Shown here piece after piece: positions 8,821-17,333 of a stretch of 64,000 nt of DNA. The stretch is from NCBI RefSeq assembly GCF_024281235.1, contig NZ_JAHWXY010000005.1:1-64000 (forward strand). Direction: 5' to 3'. How positions within the stretch are numbered: position 1 is the first letter of the stretch; each line of letters starts with the position of its first letter. This stretch comes from Shinella daejeonensis (GTDB taxonomy: Bacteria; Pseudomonadota; Alphaproteobacteria; Rhizobiales; Rhizobiaceae). The notes under the pieces are model-generated. The model had not been told where the DNA came from, searched no databases, and was given only the letters and a program-made list of their open reading frames with translations. Both the position numbers and the translations under genes were made by a program.

Positions 8821-9800
8821 CCACGCTTTCCATTCTCGAACTCGTCCGCGTCACACAGGATACGGACGCCGGCACCGCTCTCGACAATGCGCGGGACCTT
8901 GCGTCCCATGCGGAGAAGTGGGGATACGGACGCGTGTGGGTGGCCGAGCACCACAACATGGCCGGGATCGCCAGCGCGGCGACCTCGATCGTCATCGCCC
9001 ATATCGCCGGCGGCACGAAGACGATCCGCGTCGGGGCCGGCGGCATCATGCTGCCGAACCACGCACCCTATATCATCGCCGAACAGTTCGGCACGCTGGA
9101 GCGGCTTTATCCCGGCCGCATCGATCTCGGGCTCGGCCGCGCGCCGGGCACCGACCAGATCGCGGTGCGGGCGATGCGGCGCTCGCCCGAGGCCTCGGAT
9201 CAGTTTCCGCAGGATGTGCTGGAGCTTCAGGCGTTTCTCGCGCCTGCCGGCGAAAACCAGCGTATCGTCGCCGTGCCGGCCGCCGGCACCAATGTGCCGC
9301 TGTGGATATTGGGCTCCAGCAATTTCGGGGCGGCGCTGGCAGCCGAACTCGGCCTGCCCTATGCCTTCGCGTCGCATTTTGCGCCCGACATGCTGTTGCC
9401 GGCGCTCGACCTCTATCGCAGCCGCTTCAAGCCGTCCGAGCAACTCGACCGGCCCTATGCGATGGCGGGCATCAACGTCATCGCCGCCGATACCGACGCG
9501 GAGGCAAGACGGCTGGCGACCACGCAGCAGATGTCCTTCGCCGATCTCTTCAGCGGCCGGCGCGACCTCAGCAAGCCGCCCATCGACGATATCGAAACCT
9601 ATTGGTCGCCGCATGAAAAGGCGCAGGCCATGCGCATGCTGGCGCGTTCGGTCATCGGTTCGGCCGATACCGTGCGCACAGGCCTGCAAGGCTTCATTGC
9701 CGAGACCGGCATCGACGAGGTGATGATCGTCTCCGACGTCTATGACCATCAGGCGCGACTGCGCTCGATTGCACTGATCGCTGAGGCGATGAAACGATAG
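8817..9800 (+). CDS. LLM class flavin-dependent oxidoreductase
   Basis: The protein has 327 residues and a bacterial-luciferase-like TIM-barrel. Recognisable parts are WVAEHHN near the N-terminus, GAGGIMLPNHAPYIIAEQFG, LGLGRAPGTD and the C-terminal SADTVRTGL and DEVMIVSDVYD. It probably uses reduced flavin and O2. It belongs to the MsnO8-like group often named luciferase family oxidoreductase. Last gene of the TetR operon, with an ATGA overlap at its start. No terminator is obvious after it. Confidence 0.88.
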   Translation: MTTLSILELVRVTQDTDAGTALDNARDLASHAEKWGYGRVWVAEHHNMAGIASAATSIVIAHIAGGTKTIRVGAGGIMLPNHAPYIIAEQFGTLERLYPGRIDLGLGRAPGTDQIAVRAMRRSPEASDQFPQDVLELQAFLAPAGENQRIVAVPAAGTNVPLWILGSSNFGAALAAELGLPYAFASHFAPDMLLPALDLYRSRFKPSEQLDRPYAMAGINVIAADTDAEARRLATTQQMSFADLFSGRRDLSKPPIDDIETYWSPHEKAQAMRMLARSVIGSADTVRTGLQGFIAETGIDEVMIVSDVYDHQARLRSIALIAEAMKR

Positions 9801-9873
9801 AACGCGATGCAAGGTCGCCGGGGTATCGCCGGACTCTGGCCGGGGCGGATCTCCAGCCAGGCGCTCGTGGTTT

Positions 9874-10239
9874 TCATTTGCCTTCCGACGGGGTTGTCAG
9901 CACCAATCGTGCGCCGGGCGTGAGCGTTCCTTCGTTCAGCGCGTTGATATCGGCAAGGGTGAGTTTGCCCTCCGCGATCCCGTTGGTCATGCGTGTACAC
10001 CACGCTTCCGCCGTTTTCTCTACCGGCAGGCTCATGAGCTCGGCCAAGCCGGTCGGATCTGCACCGACGCCCTGGGCGATACAGGTGTTGATCGCGGACC
10101 GCCGCTCGACGTCGTCGGCCTTGAGGGCCGCGGCCAGCTGTTGGAACTCCTGTTCGCCGGTCGCTATCTGCGACCATGCCGGGCCGACCGGCAGGCAGCT
10201 TGAAAGAATGAGCGCTGCGGCAATCGATTTCATGGACAT
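9874..10239 (-). CDS. Hypothetical secreted protein
   Basis: This 121-residue protein has a signal peptide (SIAAALILSSCLPVGPAWSQ, cleavage near residue 23). The mature part is helical with three conserved-looking Cys positions and motif WCTRMTNGIAEGKLTLADINALNEG. It lies downstream of a 51-residue secreted peptide and a DUF4424 gene on the same strand, with a 30-base gap, so it is probably co-transcribed with them. Function unknown. Confidence 0.7.
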   Translation of the reverse strand: MSMKSIAAALILSSCLPVGPAWSQIATGEQEFQQLAAALKADDVERRSAINTCIAQGVGADPTGLAELMSLPVEKTAEAWCTRMTNGIAEGKLTLADINALNEGTLTPGARLVLTTPSEGK

Positions 10240-10269
10240 GGCATTCTCCCTGGTGCGCCATTGGCCGGT

Positions 10270-10425
10270 TCATTCGCCGTTTGTCATTTCACCGTCGAAG
10301 CCGCAGATCGCCTTGTCGATCTGGCGCGTAGCCCCGGCGCAATCGAAGCTCGGGCCTGAAGCGCGCGCCGGGATCGCCGGCAGCAGGCCGGAAACGAGAA
10401 GCAAATATCGGATCGCGCGCTTCAT
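10270..10425 (-). CDS. 51-residue secreted peptide with LprI-like motif
   Basis: A short gene encoding a signal peptide (MKRAIRYLLLVSGLLPAIPA) followed by SFDCAGATRQIDKAICGFD, which matches the first Cys-containing motif of LprI/DUF1311 lysozyme-inhibitor-type proteins (S-F-D-C-x-K-A-x-x-x-I-E-K-A-I-C). It starts 2 bases after the stop of the DUF4424 gene, whose end GGTGAGGAA serves as its ribosome binding site. It contains only the N-terminal motif, so it is either a minimal family member or a truncated one. Confidence 0.6.
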   Translation of the reverse strand: MKRAIRYLLLVSGLLPAIPARASGPSFDCAGATRQIDKAICGFDGEMTNGE

Positions 10426-10427
10426 GA

Positions 10428-11420
10428 TCATTCCTCACCGCCGGACGGTGCAGTGTTCTCATTCATGAAAAGCAGGATGCCGATGCCGTGTTCGGGGGTG
10501 AAATTGGTGGTTGTCCACTCGAATGCCGTCGGCGAGATTTTTGTCGCCGCCAGCGGGCAGAAGGCAACGAGATTGTCGGCAGCCCCCTTGTCGACCACCA
10601 GCCGATAGCGACCGATCGGTCCGCGCCATCCATCCGATGGGGCAAAGAGATGCGTGACGGTGTAGATATCGTAGGAAAAGGGCGTGCGGAAGAAGGCACG
10701 GCGCAAGGCGTCGTCGATGCAATAGGCGCGCGTCGCCGGACCGCCGGGGGCGATCTCGGGAAAATGATCGACGGTAATATCGCTCCAGTAATCGGCGAGC
10801 GCGGCATAGCTGACCTCGATGCGCGTTTCTCCCGGTTCGAAAGACTGATCCCACGCGAAATCGGCCTGATAGGTCCAGGCCGCCGCATCGAGAGAAAGCA
10901 GGCCGCTCGCTTCAAGCTTCGCCCGCACCTCCGGCGGTGGATTTCGCCACATCGGCTCGTCATCGGAGCCGGAGAGCAACGGGACGCCGGCGTCGAGCAA
11001 TGTCCGGGTCACGTCCTTTCCGTCGAGCAGCGCCCGGCCACGGCCGGCGAGCGCCACGGGCCGGTCGTCCACACGCACCGCAAGGCGCAGGTAATTGGCA
11101 GGTTCGATGTCGGCGGCGAGCCCTGCGGCGTCCGAGTTCTCATCGAGCGTCGCGATATCTTCTGCGGCATCGACCGGCATCTCGGGCAGGGAGAAGCTGA
11201 AATGCACCATCTGGCGGGAGGCGGATTTGAAGACATAGGCAAGGCGGACGGAATAGAACGAGACATGCACCTCCAGTTGCTCCACGCTCATGCCGGACGG
11301 CAGGTCGAAAACCGGACCGGTCGCCGCATAGCCGATGCCACGTCCTTCATCCTGTGCGGCGGCCGGGCCTGTCGCAAGGGCGATCGCAAAACAGATTGCC
11401 GGAGGCCAGGCATGCATCAT
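10428..11420 (-). CDS. DUF4424 family secreted protein
   Basis: The protein has 330 residues from the first of two adjacent ATG codons at 11420; the frame extends upstream but without homologous look or signal. A signal peptide ends at AAAQDEG. The mature part shows the DUF4424 layout: an N-terminal segment on SVEQLEVHVSFYSVRLAYVFKS (beta), FSLPEMPV, then a C-terminal domain with FSYDIYTVTHLF and LVVDKGAADNLVAFCP. Family members are periplasmic or exported proteins of unknown role. Confidence 0.75.
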   Translation of the reverse strand: MMHAWPPAICFAIALATGPAAAQDEGRGIGYAATGPVFDLPSGMSVEQLEVHVSFYSVRLAYVFKSASRQMVHFSFSLPEMPVDAAEDIATLDENSDAAGLAADIEPANYLRLAVRVDDRPVALAGRGRALLDGKDVTRTLLDAGVPLLSGSDDEPMWRNPPPEVRAKLEASGLLSLDAAAWTYQADFAWDQSFEPGETRIEVSYAALADYWSDITVDHFPEIAPGGPATRAYCIDDALRRAFFRTPFSYDIYTVTHLFAPSDGWRGPIGRYRLVVDKGAADNLVAFCPLAATKISPTAFEWTTTNFTPEHGIGILLFMNENTAPSGGEE

Positions 11421-11590
11421 CCGCTTCTCTCCCGTTCTGGCAGATAAGCGAGGCAAGAATGCTCCGGCGCGCCCTCTCCTATCCTGCTCTCCGCCTTCGC
11501 GGGGGCAGACGAGGCCGTGGCGAAGGCAAGCAGAACACCAAACGCCACGCCCGCGCGCCCGAGATTTGGAAATCCAGTCATGCCGGAAAC

Positions 11591-12403
11591 CTAGCCATGG
11601 ACAATAAACTCGCTGTTTTCGCACAGGTTCTGCGTGCCTGCCGGCTCGCCCATGCTGCAACATTCCGCGTCGTCCTCTTCGGTAAAAATCACCGCTATAT
11701 CGAAGGTGCAGATGTTGCGACCACCGGGAATGGTGAACGTCCGGCTCGCTCCCGTTGCCAGCGGCTCATAGCCGAACTCATCGCTGTCGAAGGCGTTTAC
11801 GCCGGCTTGCGAATAGGACAGACTCTGTAGCGGCCGCGTGGCCCTGTTTGTCACCGTCACGTCGAGATCACTGGACGGTCCGGGGGAATCGCAGGCGGCG
11901 ATCATGGCCCTCGCGGGCGCGGCTGCGCCCTTCATATCATAATGCTGCATATGTCCGTCGACGACGATCTCCAGCGGGCCTTCACCGCTCAGGATGCGCC
12001 GAAGGGTTCCATCGAGAGGCAGGTCGGCATGCAGTTCGACGCCGCCGGAATCGTGGTTGAACGCCGCCTTGTCCGAAAATTCGATGCCCAGCCCGCCCGC
12101 CGCAAGGCGAACGCGCAGCAGATCGCCATCCTCCGCGCTGCTTTCCTCGTCCTGTATGCCGATTTTCACGAGGGACGCGCCGGGTTCGCACGAAAAGGAC
12201 AGCATGATGTAATCGCTGTCCGGCATGCCGTAGGCAAGCACCGTCGTCCCACCGTCAAAACTGCCGCCAAACCAGCGTGGGCCCCCCTCCTCCTGTGCTT
12301 CGGCCGGCGCGTGTATCGGCGGCAGGAGCACGCTCATGGCCGCCACAAGAAAAATCCGGTAAATCGCACTTGCGAAACGGGCTGCTTGCCTGGCTTTCTT
12401 CAT
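11591..12403 (-). CDS. Hypothetical secreted protein
   Basis: The protein has 270 residues, starting at ATG 12403 (MKKARQAARF); an in-frame Met 16 codons upstream is less likely. The N-terminus is a signal peptide ending near HAPAEAQEEG. The mature protein is acidic, beta-rich, with paired Cys (DAECCSMGEPAGTQNLC near the C-terminus). No known family is recognised. Same strand as the DUF4424 gene, 170 bases upstream of it; the gap holds no visible gene. Confidence 0.65.
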   Translation of the reverse strand: MKKARQAARFASAIYRIFLVAAMSVLLPPIHAPAEAQEEGGPRWFGGSFDGGTTVLAYGMPDSDYIMLSFSCEPGASLVKIGIQDEESSAEDGDLLRVRLAAGGLGIEFSDKAAFNHDSGGVELHADLPLDGTLRRILSGEGPLEIVVDGHMQHYDMKGAAAPARAMIAACDSPGPSSDLDVTVTNRATRPLQSLSYSQAGVNAFDSDEFGYEPLATGASRTFTIPGGRNICTFDIAVIFTEEDDAECCSMGEPAGTQNLCENSEFIVHG

Positions 12404-12681
12404 GTCGGCTCCTGTTCCCGCCCCTGAATTGCAGGCCGAAGACCCAACCATAGTGCCGTCTCAACGACCATCCGTCATGGACAGGAAGGAACCGGATGCG
12501 GACCAGACGGAACCAGATTGACGATATGCCACGGCCGTTGCCTCTTTGTCAGAGGCGGAAGCTGTGAAAGGCGACCCTCAAGGAGGCGGACACATATTGC
12601 CGTCGTCGCTGTTCCTATCGGTGGCAGCGATATAGGCGCAAGACCGTCTTCCCGTCCGGCACAGGGCGTTCGGATGGGGGA

Positions 12682-13563
12682 TTACGCTCGCGGTCGACCG
12701 ACAACCGCGCCGGGAAGCGGTATGAAGGCCAGTTCCGAGAATGTGTGGTCGATCGCCTCTGTATTCGGCTCGTGCGTGGTCTGGACCGGCTCGGCCCCGG
12801 TTCGGAACAGTGCTTCCGGGAAGCCTGATTTCGTGAGCGCCTCGAACTCGAGAAAACGGACGCCGCGTTTCAGCAGATATCGGGCGATCGTTCCCAGGGC
12901 CCTCTGAAGGAGTTGCCTGTCGCGCGCCAGAATCACGCGCATGCCGGGAATTCCGCGCCGGCTGCTGGGAACCAGAATCAGCGGATGGCAGATCCCCTCG
13001 AGTTCGATCCCGATCGCCATACAGCCCAATCGGGAATGTTCTTGCAGAATATCGAGAAGATCAGCAGCCAACATCCCGGGAGGGACATCGTCCAAGGGAA
13101 GAATCCGGGTTCCGCGCGAAAAGCGCAATGCCGCCAGGGCGAGCGGCACCACGACCGCTCCTCGCGACCGATCGGCAAACCCCAGGAGCCGGTTGAGCTT
13201 CCGCATGGATTCGGTCGCCGTCAGATCGATATATTCTACCGCCGCGTCTGCCATCAGGCGGCGCATGAAGAGGGTCGCCCTCCATTCATTCCCCGGCCGC
13301 AGATAGAATGCCGACAGGTTCACCGCCTCCCGGGGACTGTCAGCGTAAATCGCTCGACACGAGGGGATGGTCAGGCATATGCCGATTTCGCTCCCATTGG
13401 CTGTCGCGAACTGGCCGATGGAATCGCGCCCGAATCTCTCGCAATGACCGAAGATATTGGCAAGGCACGCCAACCATATCTCCGGGGAATGCTCGGGAAA
13501 GCCCTCCGCCAACAAAGTGACGGCCCTGGCGGTGTCACCTCTGTGGATGGGTTGCAGTTTCAC
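12682..13563 (-). CDS. Putative acyltransferase of the AMP-ligase/ACP cassette
   Basis: The protein has 293 residues with a GTG start that overlaps the ACP stop (GTGA). The N-terminal half looks like a GNAT-type fold (GDTARAVTLLAEGFPE; FMRRLMADAAVEYIDLTATE), the C-terminal half is hydrophobic with LPLDDVPPGMLAADLLDIL. It probably takes the residue charged on the ACP or modifies a small molecule, by analogy with stand-alone ligase/ACP/acyltransferase sets. I do not recognise a characterised homologue. Confidence 0.6.
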   Translation of the reverse strand: MKLQPIHRGDTARAVTLLAEGFPEHSPEIWLACLANIFGHCERFGRDSIGQFATANGSEIGICLTIPSCRAIYADSPREAVNLSAFYLRPGNEWRATLFMRRLMADAAVEYIDLTATESMRKLNRLLGFADRSRGAVVVPLALAALRFSRGTRILPLDDVPPGMLAADLLDILQEHSRLGCMAIGIELEGICHPLILVPSSRRGIPGMRVILARDRQLLQRALGTIARYLLKRGVRFLEFEALTKSGFPEALFRTGAEPVQTTHEPNTEAIDHTFSELAFIPLPGAVVGRPRA

Positions 13564-13838
13564 CGGCCGGGGCTTCCAGCGCCGCTGCTTGCCGCCGCGC
13601 CGGACGAAACGAGCTTCTCCAGATCATGAAGCGTATCGATCTGAAGGATGTCGAAATTCTCGTCGGCCAGATCGACACCGTAATCCGTCTCAAGAAGAAT
13701 CAGCACCTCCGTCGCAGCCAATGAGTCGAGACGTCCGCTGGAAAACAGACGCTCGTGCTCTCCGACGGATGATACGCCGCGTGTCGACAGGATCGAGAGG
13801 ACGAAGTCTCTTATGTCCGTCCTTGCCGGTTTCACCAT
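13560..13838 (-). CDS. Acyl carrier protein
   Basis: This 92-residue protein has the phosphopantetheine attachment motif GRLDSLAATE, with Ser39 as the modified residue, and the usual four-helix pattern (VLSILSTRG, LILLETDYGVDL). It starts directly after the stop of the AMP-ligase gene, with no gap, and overlaps the acyltransferase. It probably carries the amino or aryl acid activated by the ligase, as DltC does for DltA. Confidence 0.85.
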   Translation of the reverse strand: MVKPARTDIRDFVLSILSTRGVSSVGEHERLFSSGRLDSLAATEVLILLETDYGVDLADENFDILQIDTLHDLEKLVSSGAAASSGAGSPGR

Positions 13839-15455
13839 CTATCTTGCTCCTGCCGGCTCGGCGATCACGGCGGACCCTGCCCGCCTTGGCCCATCACTTT
13901 CTTCACCCTCGCGCAGCCTTTCGAGCAGGGCGCGGCGGTCCACCTTTCCATTGATGTTTACGGGCAGCACGTCAAGGACATGAATGGGATCGGGCACCAT
14001 ATAGCGTGGCAGTGTCTTCAGCATCGATGCCGCGATCGTTTCGGCAGGAAGGGTGCTGTTGCAAAAGCCGACCAGTCCCTGCACGGAGGCATCCACGACC
14101 GGCCATCCCACCACCGCGACCATGTCGGTTTTGGACGCCCGGCGCAGGTGCACCTCTATTTCCTCCAGCTCGATGCGATTGCCCTTCACCTTGATCTGGT
14201 TGTCGGTCCGGCCAAGATGATGGAATACGCCGTCGCCATCCCGCATTCCCAGATCGCCGGTCAGATACCAGCGGCGGCCGTCAATCACCCTGAAGCGATC
14301 CGCCGTCAGTTTCGGCTCGTTGAGATAGCCGATGGCGAGTTGCGGGCCTGACAATGCAATCTCGCCCGGTATCCCGTCCGGCACCGGTCGCTGACGTGTA
14401 TCGAGAATGGCAACATCCATCGTATCATATGGCGTTCCGATCGCGACGATTTCCCGGCCGGGGGTCAACGCACCGGGACCCGTCAGGCTTTGGCGCATGC
14501 AGATTACCGTTCCCTCGGTTGGCCCGTAGATATTCTCCACGACACCGTTCGGGGTTGCTTCCGCCCATGCCTGCGCCGCTGCGGCAGGAAGCGGCTCGCC
14601 GCAGAATATGGAAAGCCTGAGACTTGGGAAGATATCGGGCTTGAGGGAGCCGTTCCTGCGCATCATCGATATCAGCGTCGGAACCGACATCCAGACGGTG
14701 ATGCCGCGGCTTCGCACGAAGCGGCCGGGGGCCAGCATTTCCAGCGCGGACATCACATGCAACGAAGCGCCGGCTTCCACGCACAGGAAGAGATTGTGGA
14801 CGGACAGATCGAAGGTCACGTCGCAGGTTTCAGCCAATCTGTCGGCGGGCGTCAGGCAAGTCCAGCGCTTGCTCTGGTCGAGATAGCTGCGCAGCGATCC
14901 CGCCGAGATCATCACGCCCTTCGGCAGGCCCGTGGTGCCCGAAGTGAAGATGACATAGGCGAGATCATCCGCGTCAACCTGCACAGGCTCGCGGATGGGT
15001 TCGTTGTCGATGGCGCCGACACGAACGATCCGCTGCCCATCGCGCGCCTGGATATCACCCGCCCCATCCGCGATCACGATCCGATCCGGAGCGGCAACCA
15101 ATATCGCCGGCGTCAGCAGGTCGGCACCGTCGGCATCGACGACCAGAGCGTCCAGTTCCAGCGACTGCAACAGGGCGACGATGCGCTCTTCCGGCCATTT
15201 GAGGTTCAGCGGAACGTAAGCTGCTCCCGCAAGGCCGGCAGCCAATATACCGGCATAGGCTTCAAAACTTCGCGTCGCCAGGATGCCGATTTTGCGTGGG
15301 CGATGGCCGCAAGACAGGAAGGAAGCGAGCCTTGCAACCGTTTCGCTCATCTCGCCATAGGTGACGTCCATGTTCCGGTCGGAATAGAAAATCCTCTCGG
15401 CATGGATCCGCGCCGAACGAAAGAACCCCGCCGAAAGGTTGTAATTTACAGACAT
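13839..15455 (-). CDS. Stand-alone amino acid adenylation (AMP-ligase) protein
   Basis: The protein has 538 residues. Core motifs are A3 (YVIFTSGTTGLPKG, 167-180), A4 with TFDLSV (Asp216, equivalent to the amine-anchoring Asp235 of GrsA and shared with DltA), A5 (NIYGPTEGT, 308-316), A7 (YLTGD, 397-401), A8 (GRTDNQIKVKG, 415-425) and A10 with catalytic Lys504 (NINGKVDR). It activates an amino acid as AMP ester and loads the neighbouring ACP. Closest in style to DltA, but no dltB or dltD lies nearby. Substrate cannot be read with certainty. Confidence 0.85.
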   Translation of the reverse strand: MSVNYNLSAGFFRSARIHAERIFYSDRNMDVTYGEMSETVARLASFLSCGHRPRKIGILATRSFEAYAGILAAGLAGAAYVPLNLKWPEERIVALLQSLELDALVVDADGADLLTPAILVAAPDRIVIADGAGDIQARDGQRIVRVGAIDNEPIREPVQVDADDLAYVIFTSGTTGLPKGVMISAGSLRSYLDQSKRWTCLTPADRLAETCDVTFDLSVHNLFLCVEAGASLHVMSALEMLAPGRFVRSRGITVWMSVPTLISMMRRNGSLKPDIFPSLRLSIFCGEPLPAAAAQAWAEATPNGVVENIYGPTEGTVICMRQSLTGPGALTPGREIVAIGTPYDTMDVAILDTRQRPVPDGIPGEIALSGPQLAIGYLNEPKLTADRFRVIDGRRWYLTGDLGMRDGDGVFHHLGRTDNQIKVKGNRIELEEIEVHLRRASKTDMVAVVGWPVVDASVQGLVGFCNSTLPAETIAASMLKTLPRYMVPDPIHVLDVLPVNINGKVDRRALLERLREGEESDGPRRAGSAVIAEPAGAR

Positions 15456-15485
15456 TCCGCCCCTGCTTGCTCCTATTTCGAATGA

Positions 15486-15514
15486 AATACGCCAGAGGAT
15501 TACTATTCTGTCAA
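15486..15514 (-). promoter_or_regulatory. Possible promoter of the AMP-ligase operon
   Basis: On the minus strand a perfect TTGACA (15514-15509) is followed after 17 bases by CGTATT (15491-15486), a weak -10. It lies about 50 bases before the ligase start in an AT-rich stretch. The remaining 15515-15714 has no gene. Confidence 0.35.
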
Positions 15515-15714
15515 TTATTACGGCCTTTTAACCTTAATCGATGTTCGGGATGCTTAAGGCCATCCGCATGGCAGCCACAGCTGTCAAATCTGCGACTGAC
15601 AGCAGCCTGCTGAATACACATCGATCAAAATGCCCTCCCCCCTGAGACCCCGGCCGGCGATGAAACGGGGAAGGCATTTGCCTTGGTTTCCGACACGCGT
15701 AGAATATCGGTTCG

Positions 15715-16086
15715 ATGGAAAGGACGTGTCCCGTGACGATCCGTGTCAAACGTGTCTATGACGCGCCGGCGAAGGAGGATGGCGAGCGTATCCTCGTCGA
15801 CCGCCTCTGGCCGCGAGGAATGAACAAGCAATCCGCAGCGCTCACCGATTGGATGAAGGATATCGCTCCGAGCACCGAATTGCGAAAGTGGTTTCACAGC
15901 AAGGAGGGCGACTGGGCCGAATTTCAGGAACGGTATCTGAACGAGTTGCACCACAATCCGGACGTCGAAGCGCTCCGCCGCCGCGCGGACGCCGGCACCG
16001 TGACGCTCCTCTATGCCGTTCGTGACGAAGAGCACAATCACGCACAAATCCTTGCCCGCTTTCTCGCTGAGAAGCAGAAAGGGTGA
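15715..16086 (+). CDS. DUF488 family protein
   Basis: The protein has 123 residues as drawn from ATG 15715. The family usually begins near IRVKRVYD, so GTG 15733 (117 residues), which has GGACG upstream, is an alternative start. DUF488 landmarks are RVKRVYDAP, DRLWPRGM and the C-terminal VTLLYAVRDEEHNHA. These are small cytoplasmic proteins of unknown role, some annotated as MarR-associated. It converges on napC. Confidence 0.85.
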   Translation: MERTCPVTIRVKRVYDAPAKEDGERILVDRLWPRGMNKQSAALTDWMKDIAPSTELRKWFHSKEGDWAEFQERYLNELHHNPDVEALRRRADAGTVTLLYAVRDEEHNHAQILARFLAEKQKG

Positions 16087-16140
16087 TCGGCGCTGCCTGC
16101 GTTGTGCCGAGCGACGCCTGAAAAAGCGCCTTCAGCCTCG

Positions 16141-16159
16141 CGCGCATTATAAATGCGCG
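16141..16159. terminator. Hairpin over the napC stop codon
   Basis: CGCGCATT and AATGCGCG form an 8-bp perfect stem with loop ATA. It covers the napC stop codon (16147-16149) and lies between convergent DUF488 and nap transcription. There is no clear T-tract, so it may only stabilise the nap mRNA end. Confidence 0.4.
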
Positions 16160-16845
16160 TTCGCCACGGCGCGGCGCAGGTCTTCGATCGCGTCGTTCGA
16201 GGCGGCCGCGGGGCCGTTGTCCTCCATATCCGGCGGCATTTTCCAGCCCGGATCGATCCCCCTCATGTTTGGCAGTTCATGCGCGATGCCCTTGTGGCAG
16301 TCGATACAGGTCGCCTTGCCCGGCAAAAGGAATTTCGAATGAATGTCGGCCGCACGCTGCGTCTGCTTGGTGAAGTCCATGGCGACCGAGGAGTGGCAAT
16401 TGCGGCACTCCAGGCTGTCGTTCGCCTTCAGGCGCGCCCATTCGTGCTGGGCAAGCTCCAGCCGCTTGTCGAGAAATTTTTCCCGCGTGCTGATCGTGCC
16501 GAAAATCTTGCCCCACACTTCCTTTGAGGCCTGCATCTTGCGGGCGATCTTGTCGGTCCATTCGTGCGGCACATGGCAATCCGGACAGGAGGCGCGCACA
16601 CCGGAACGATTGGTGAAATGCACCGTTCGGGTCAGCTCCTCATAAACATTGTCCTTCATCTCGTGGCACGAGATGCAGAAGGCCTCGGTGTTCGTCACTT
16701 CGAGAGCCGTGTTGAAAGCGCCCCAGAACATCACGCCGCCAACGAAACCGCCAAGCGTGAGGAAGGCAAGGCTCAGGGTCGCCGCCGGCGTCGTCAGCAG
16801 ACGCCAGACCCAGAGCAGCATGGTCTTGATTCGCGCCGCCATCAT
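16147..16845 (-). CDS. napC: Tetrahaem quinol dehydrogenase NapC
   Basis: The protein has 232 residues with one N-terminal membrane anchor (about 12-40) and four haem c sites: CISCH, CPDCH, CRNCH and CIDCH. NapC/NirT proteins oxidise quinol at the membrane and pass electrons to NapAB in the periplasm. The start overlaps the napB stop by 4 bases. Last gene of napEFDABC. Confidence 0.96.
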   Translation of the reverse strand: MMAARIKTMLLWVWRLLTTPAATLSLAFLTLGGFVGGVMFWGAFNTALEVTNTEAFCISCHEMKDNVYEELTRTVHFTNRSGVRASCPDCHVPHEWTDKIARKMQASKEVWGKIFGTISTREKFLDKRLELAQHEWARLKANDSLECRNCHSSVAMDFTKQTQRAADIHSKFLLPGKATCIDCHKGIAHELPNMRGIDPGWKMPPDMEDNGPAAASNDAIEDLRRAVANAHL

Positions 16846-17333
16846 TCGCTTCCCGCCTGGGTGACGCCCATCTCGCTCATATCCTTGAACGTGTTGGATA
16901 CGAGCGGCTTCGTATCGGCCTGCGGCACATGACAGGCGGTACAGAAGTAGCGGCGCGGCGAGACGTCGGCCAGCATCTGACCCTCACGCGTCATGTAATG
17001 GGTGATGCTGATCATCGGTGCGCCCGCATCCTGCGAGAACTCGCGCTTGTGGCAGGAAAGACAGCGATTGGTGTTGACCGACAACTGATAGCCGTCGATC
17101 GAATGCGGGATGACCGGCGGCTGTTCGGGATAGGCGCGCATCTTGCGCAGGTCGTCGACGATCCATTTCGGCAGCGGATCGGCCGGCAGGGTCTGCATCC
17201 TGTCGCCCTGCGGGCCGGAAAGCTCCGGAACCGTCTGCGCCATGGCGCCGGTGGCGATGATGGCGGCGCCGATCATCGCTGCGATCCATCCTTGCCGGAC
17301 GATCAGGCGACGGGTTCGATCTTGACTGCGCAT
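16842..17333 (-). CDS. napB: Periplasmic nitrate reductase dihaem subunit NapB
   Basis: The protein has 163 residues from ATG 17333; the longer open frame runs through napA. A signal peptide (about residues 1-32, ending AMAQ) precedes two haem c motifs, CLSCH and CTACH. NapB transfers electrons from NapC to NapA. It overlaps the 3' end of napA by 31 bases and napC by 4, showing tight coupling. Confidence 0.95.
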   Translation of the reverse strand: MRSQDRTRRLIVRQGWIAAMIGAAIIATGAMAQTVPELSGPQGDRMQTLPADPLPKWIVDDLRKMRAYPEQPPVIPHSIDGYQLSVNTNRCLSCHKREFSQDAGAPMISITHYMTREGQMLADVSPRRYFCTACHVPQADTKPLVSNTFKDMSEMGVTQAGSE

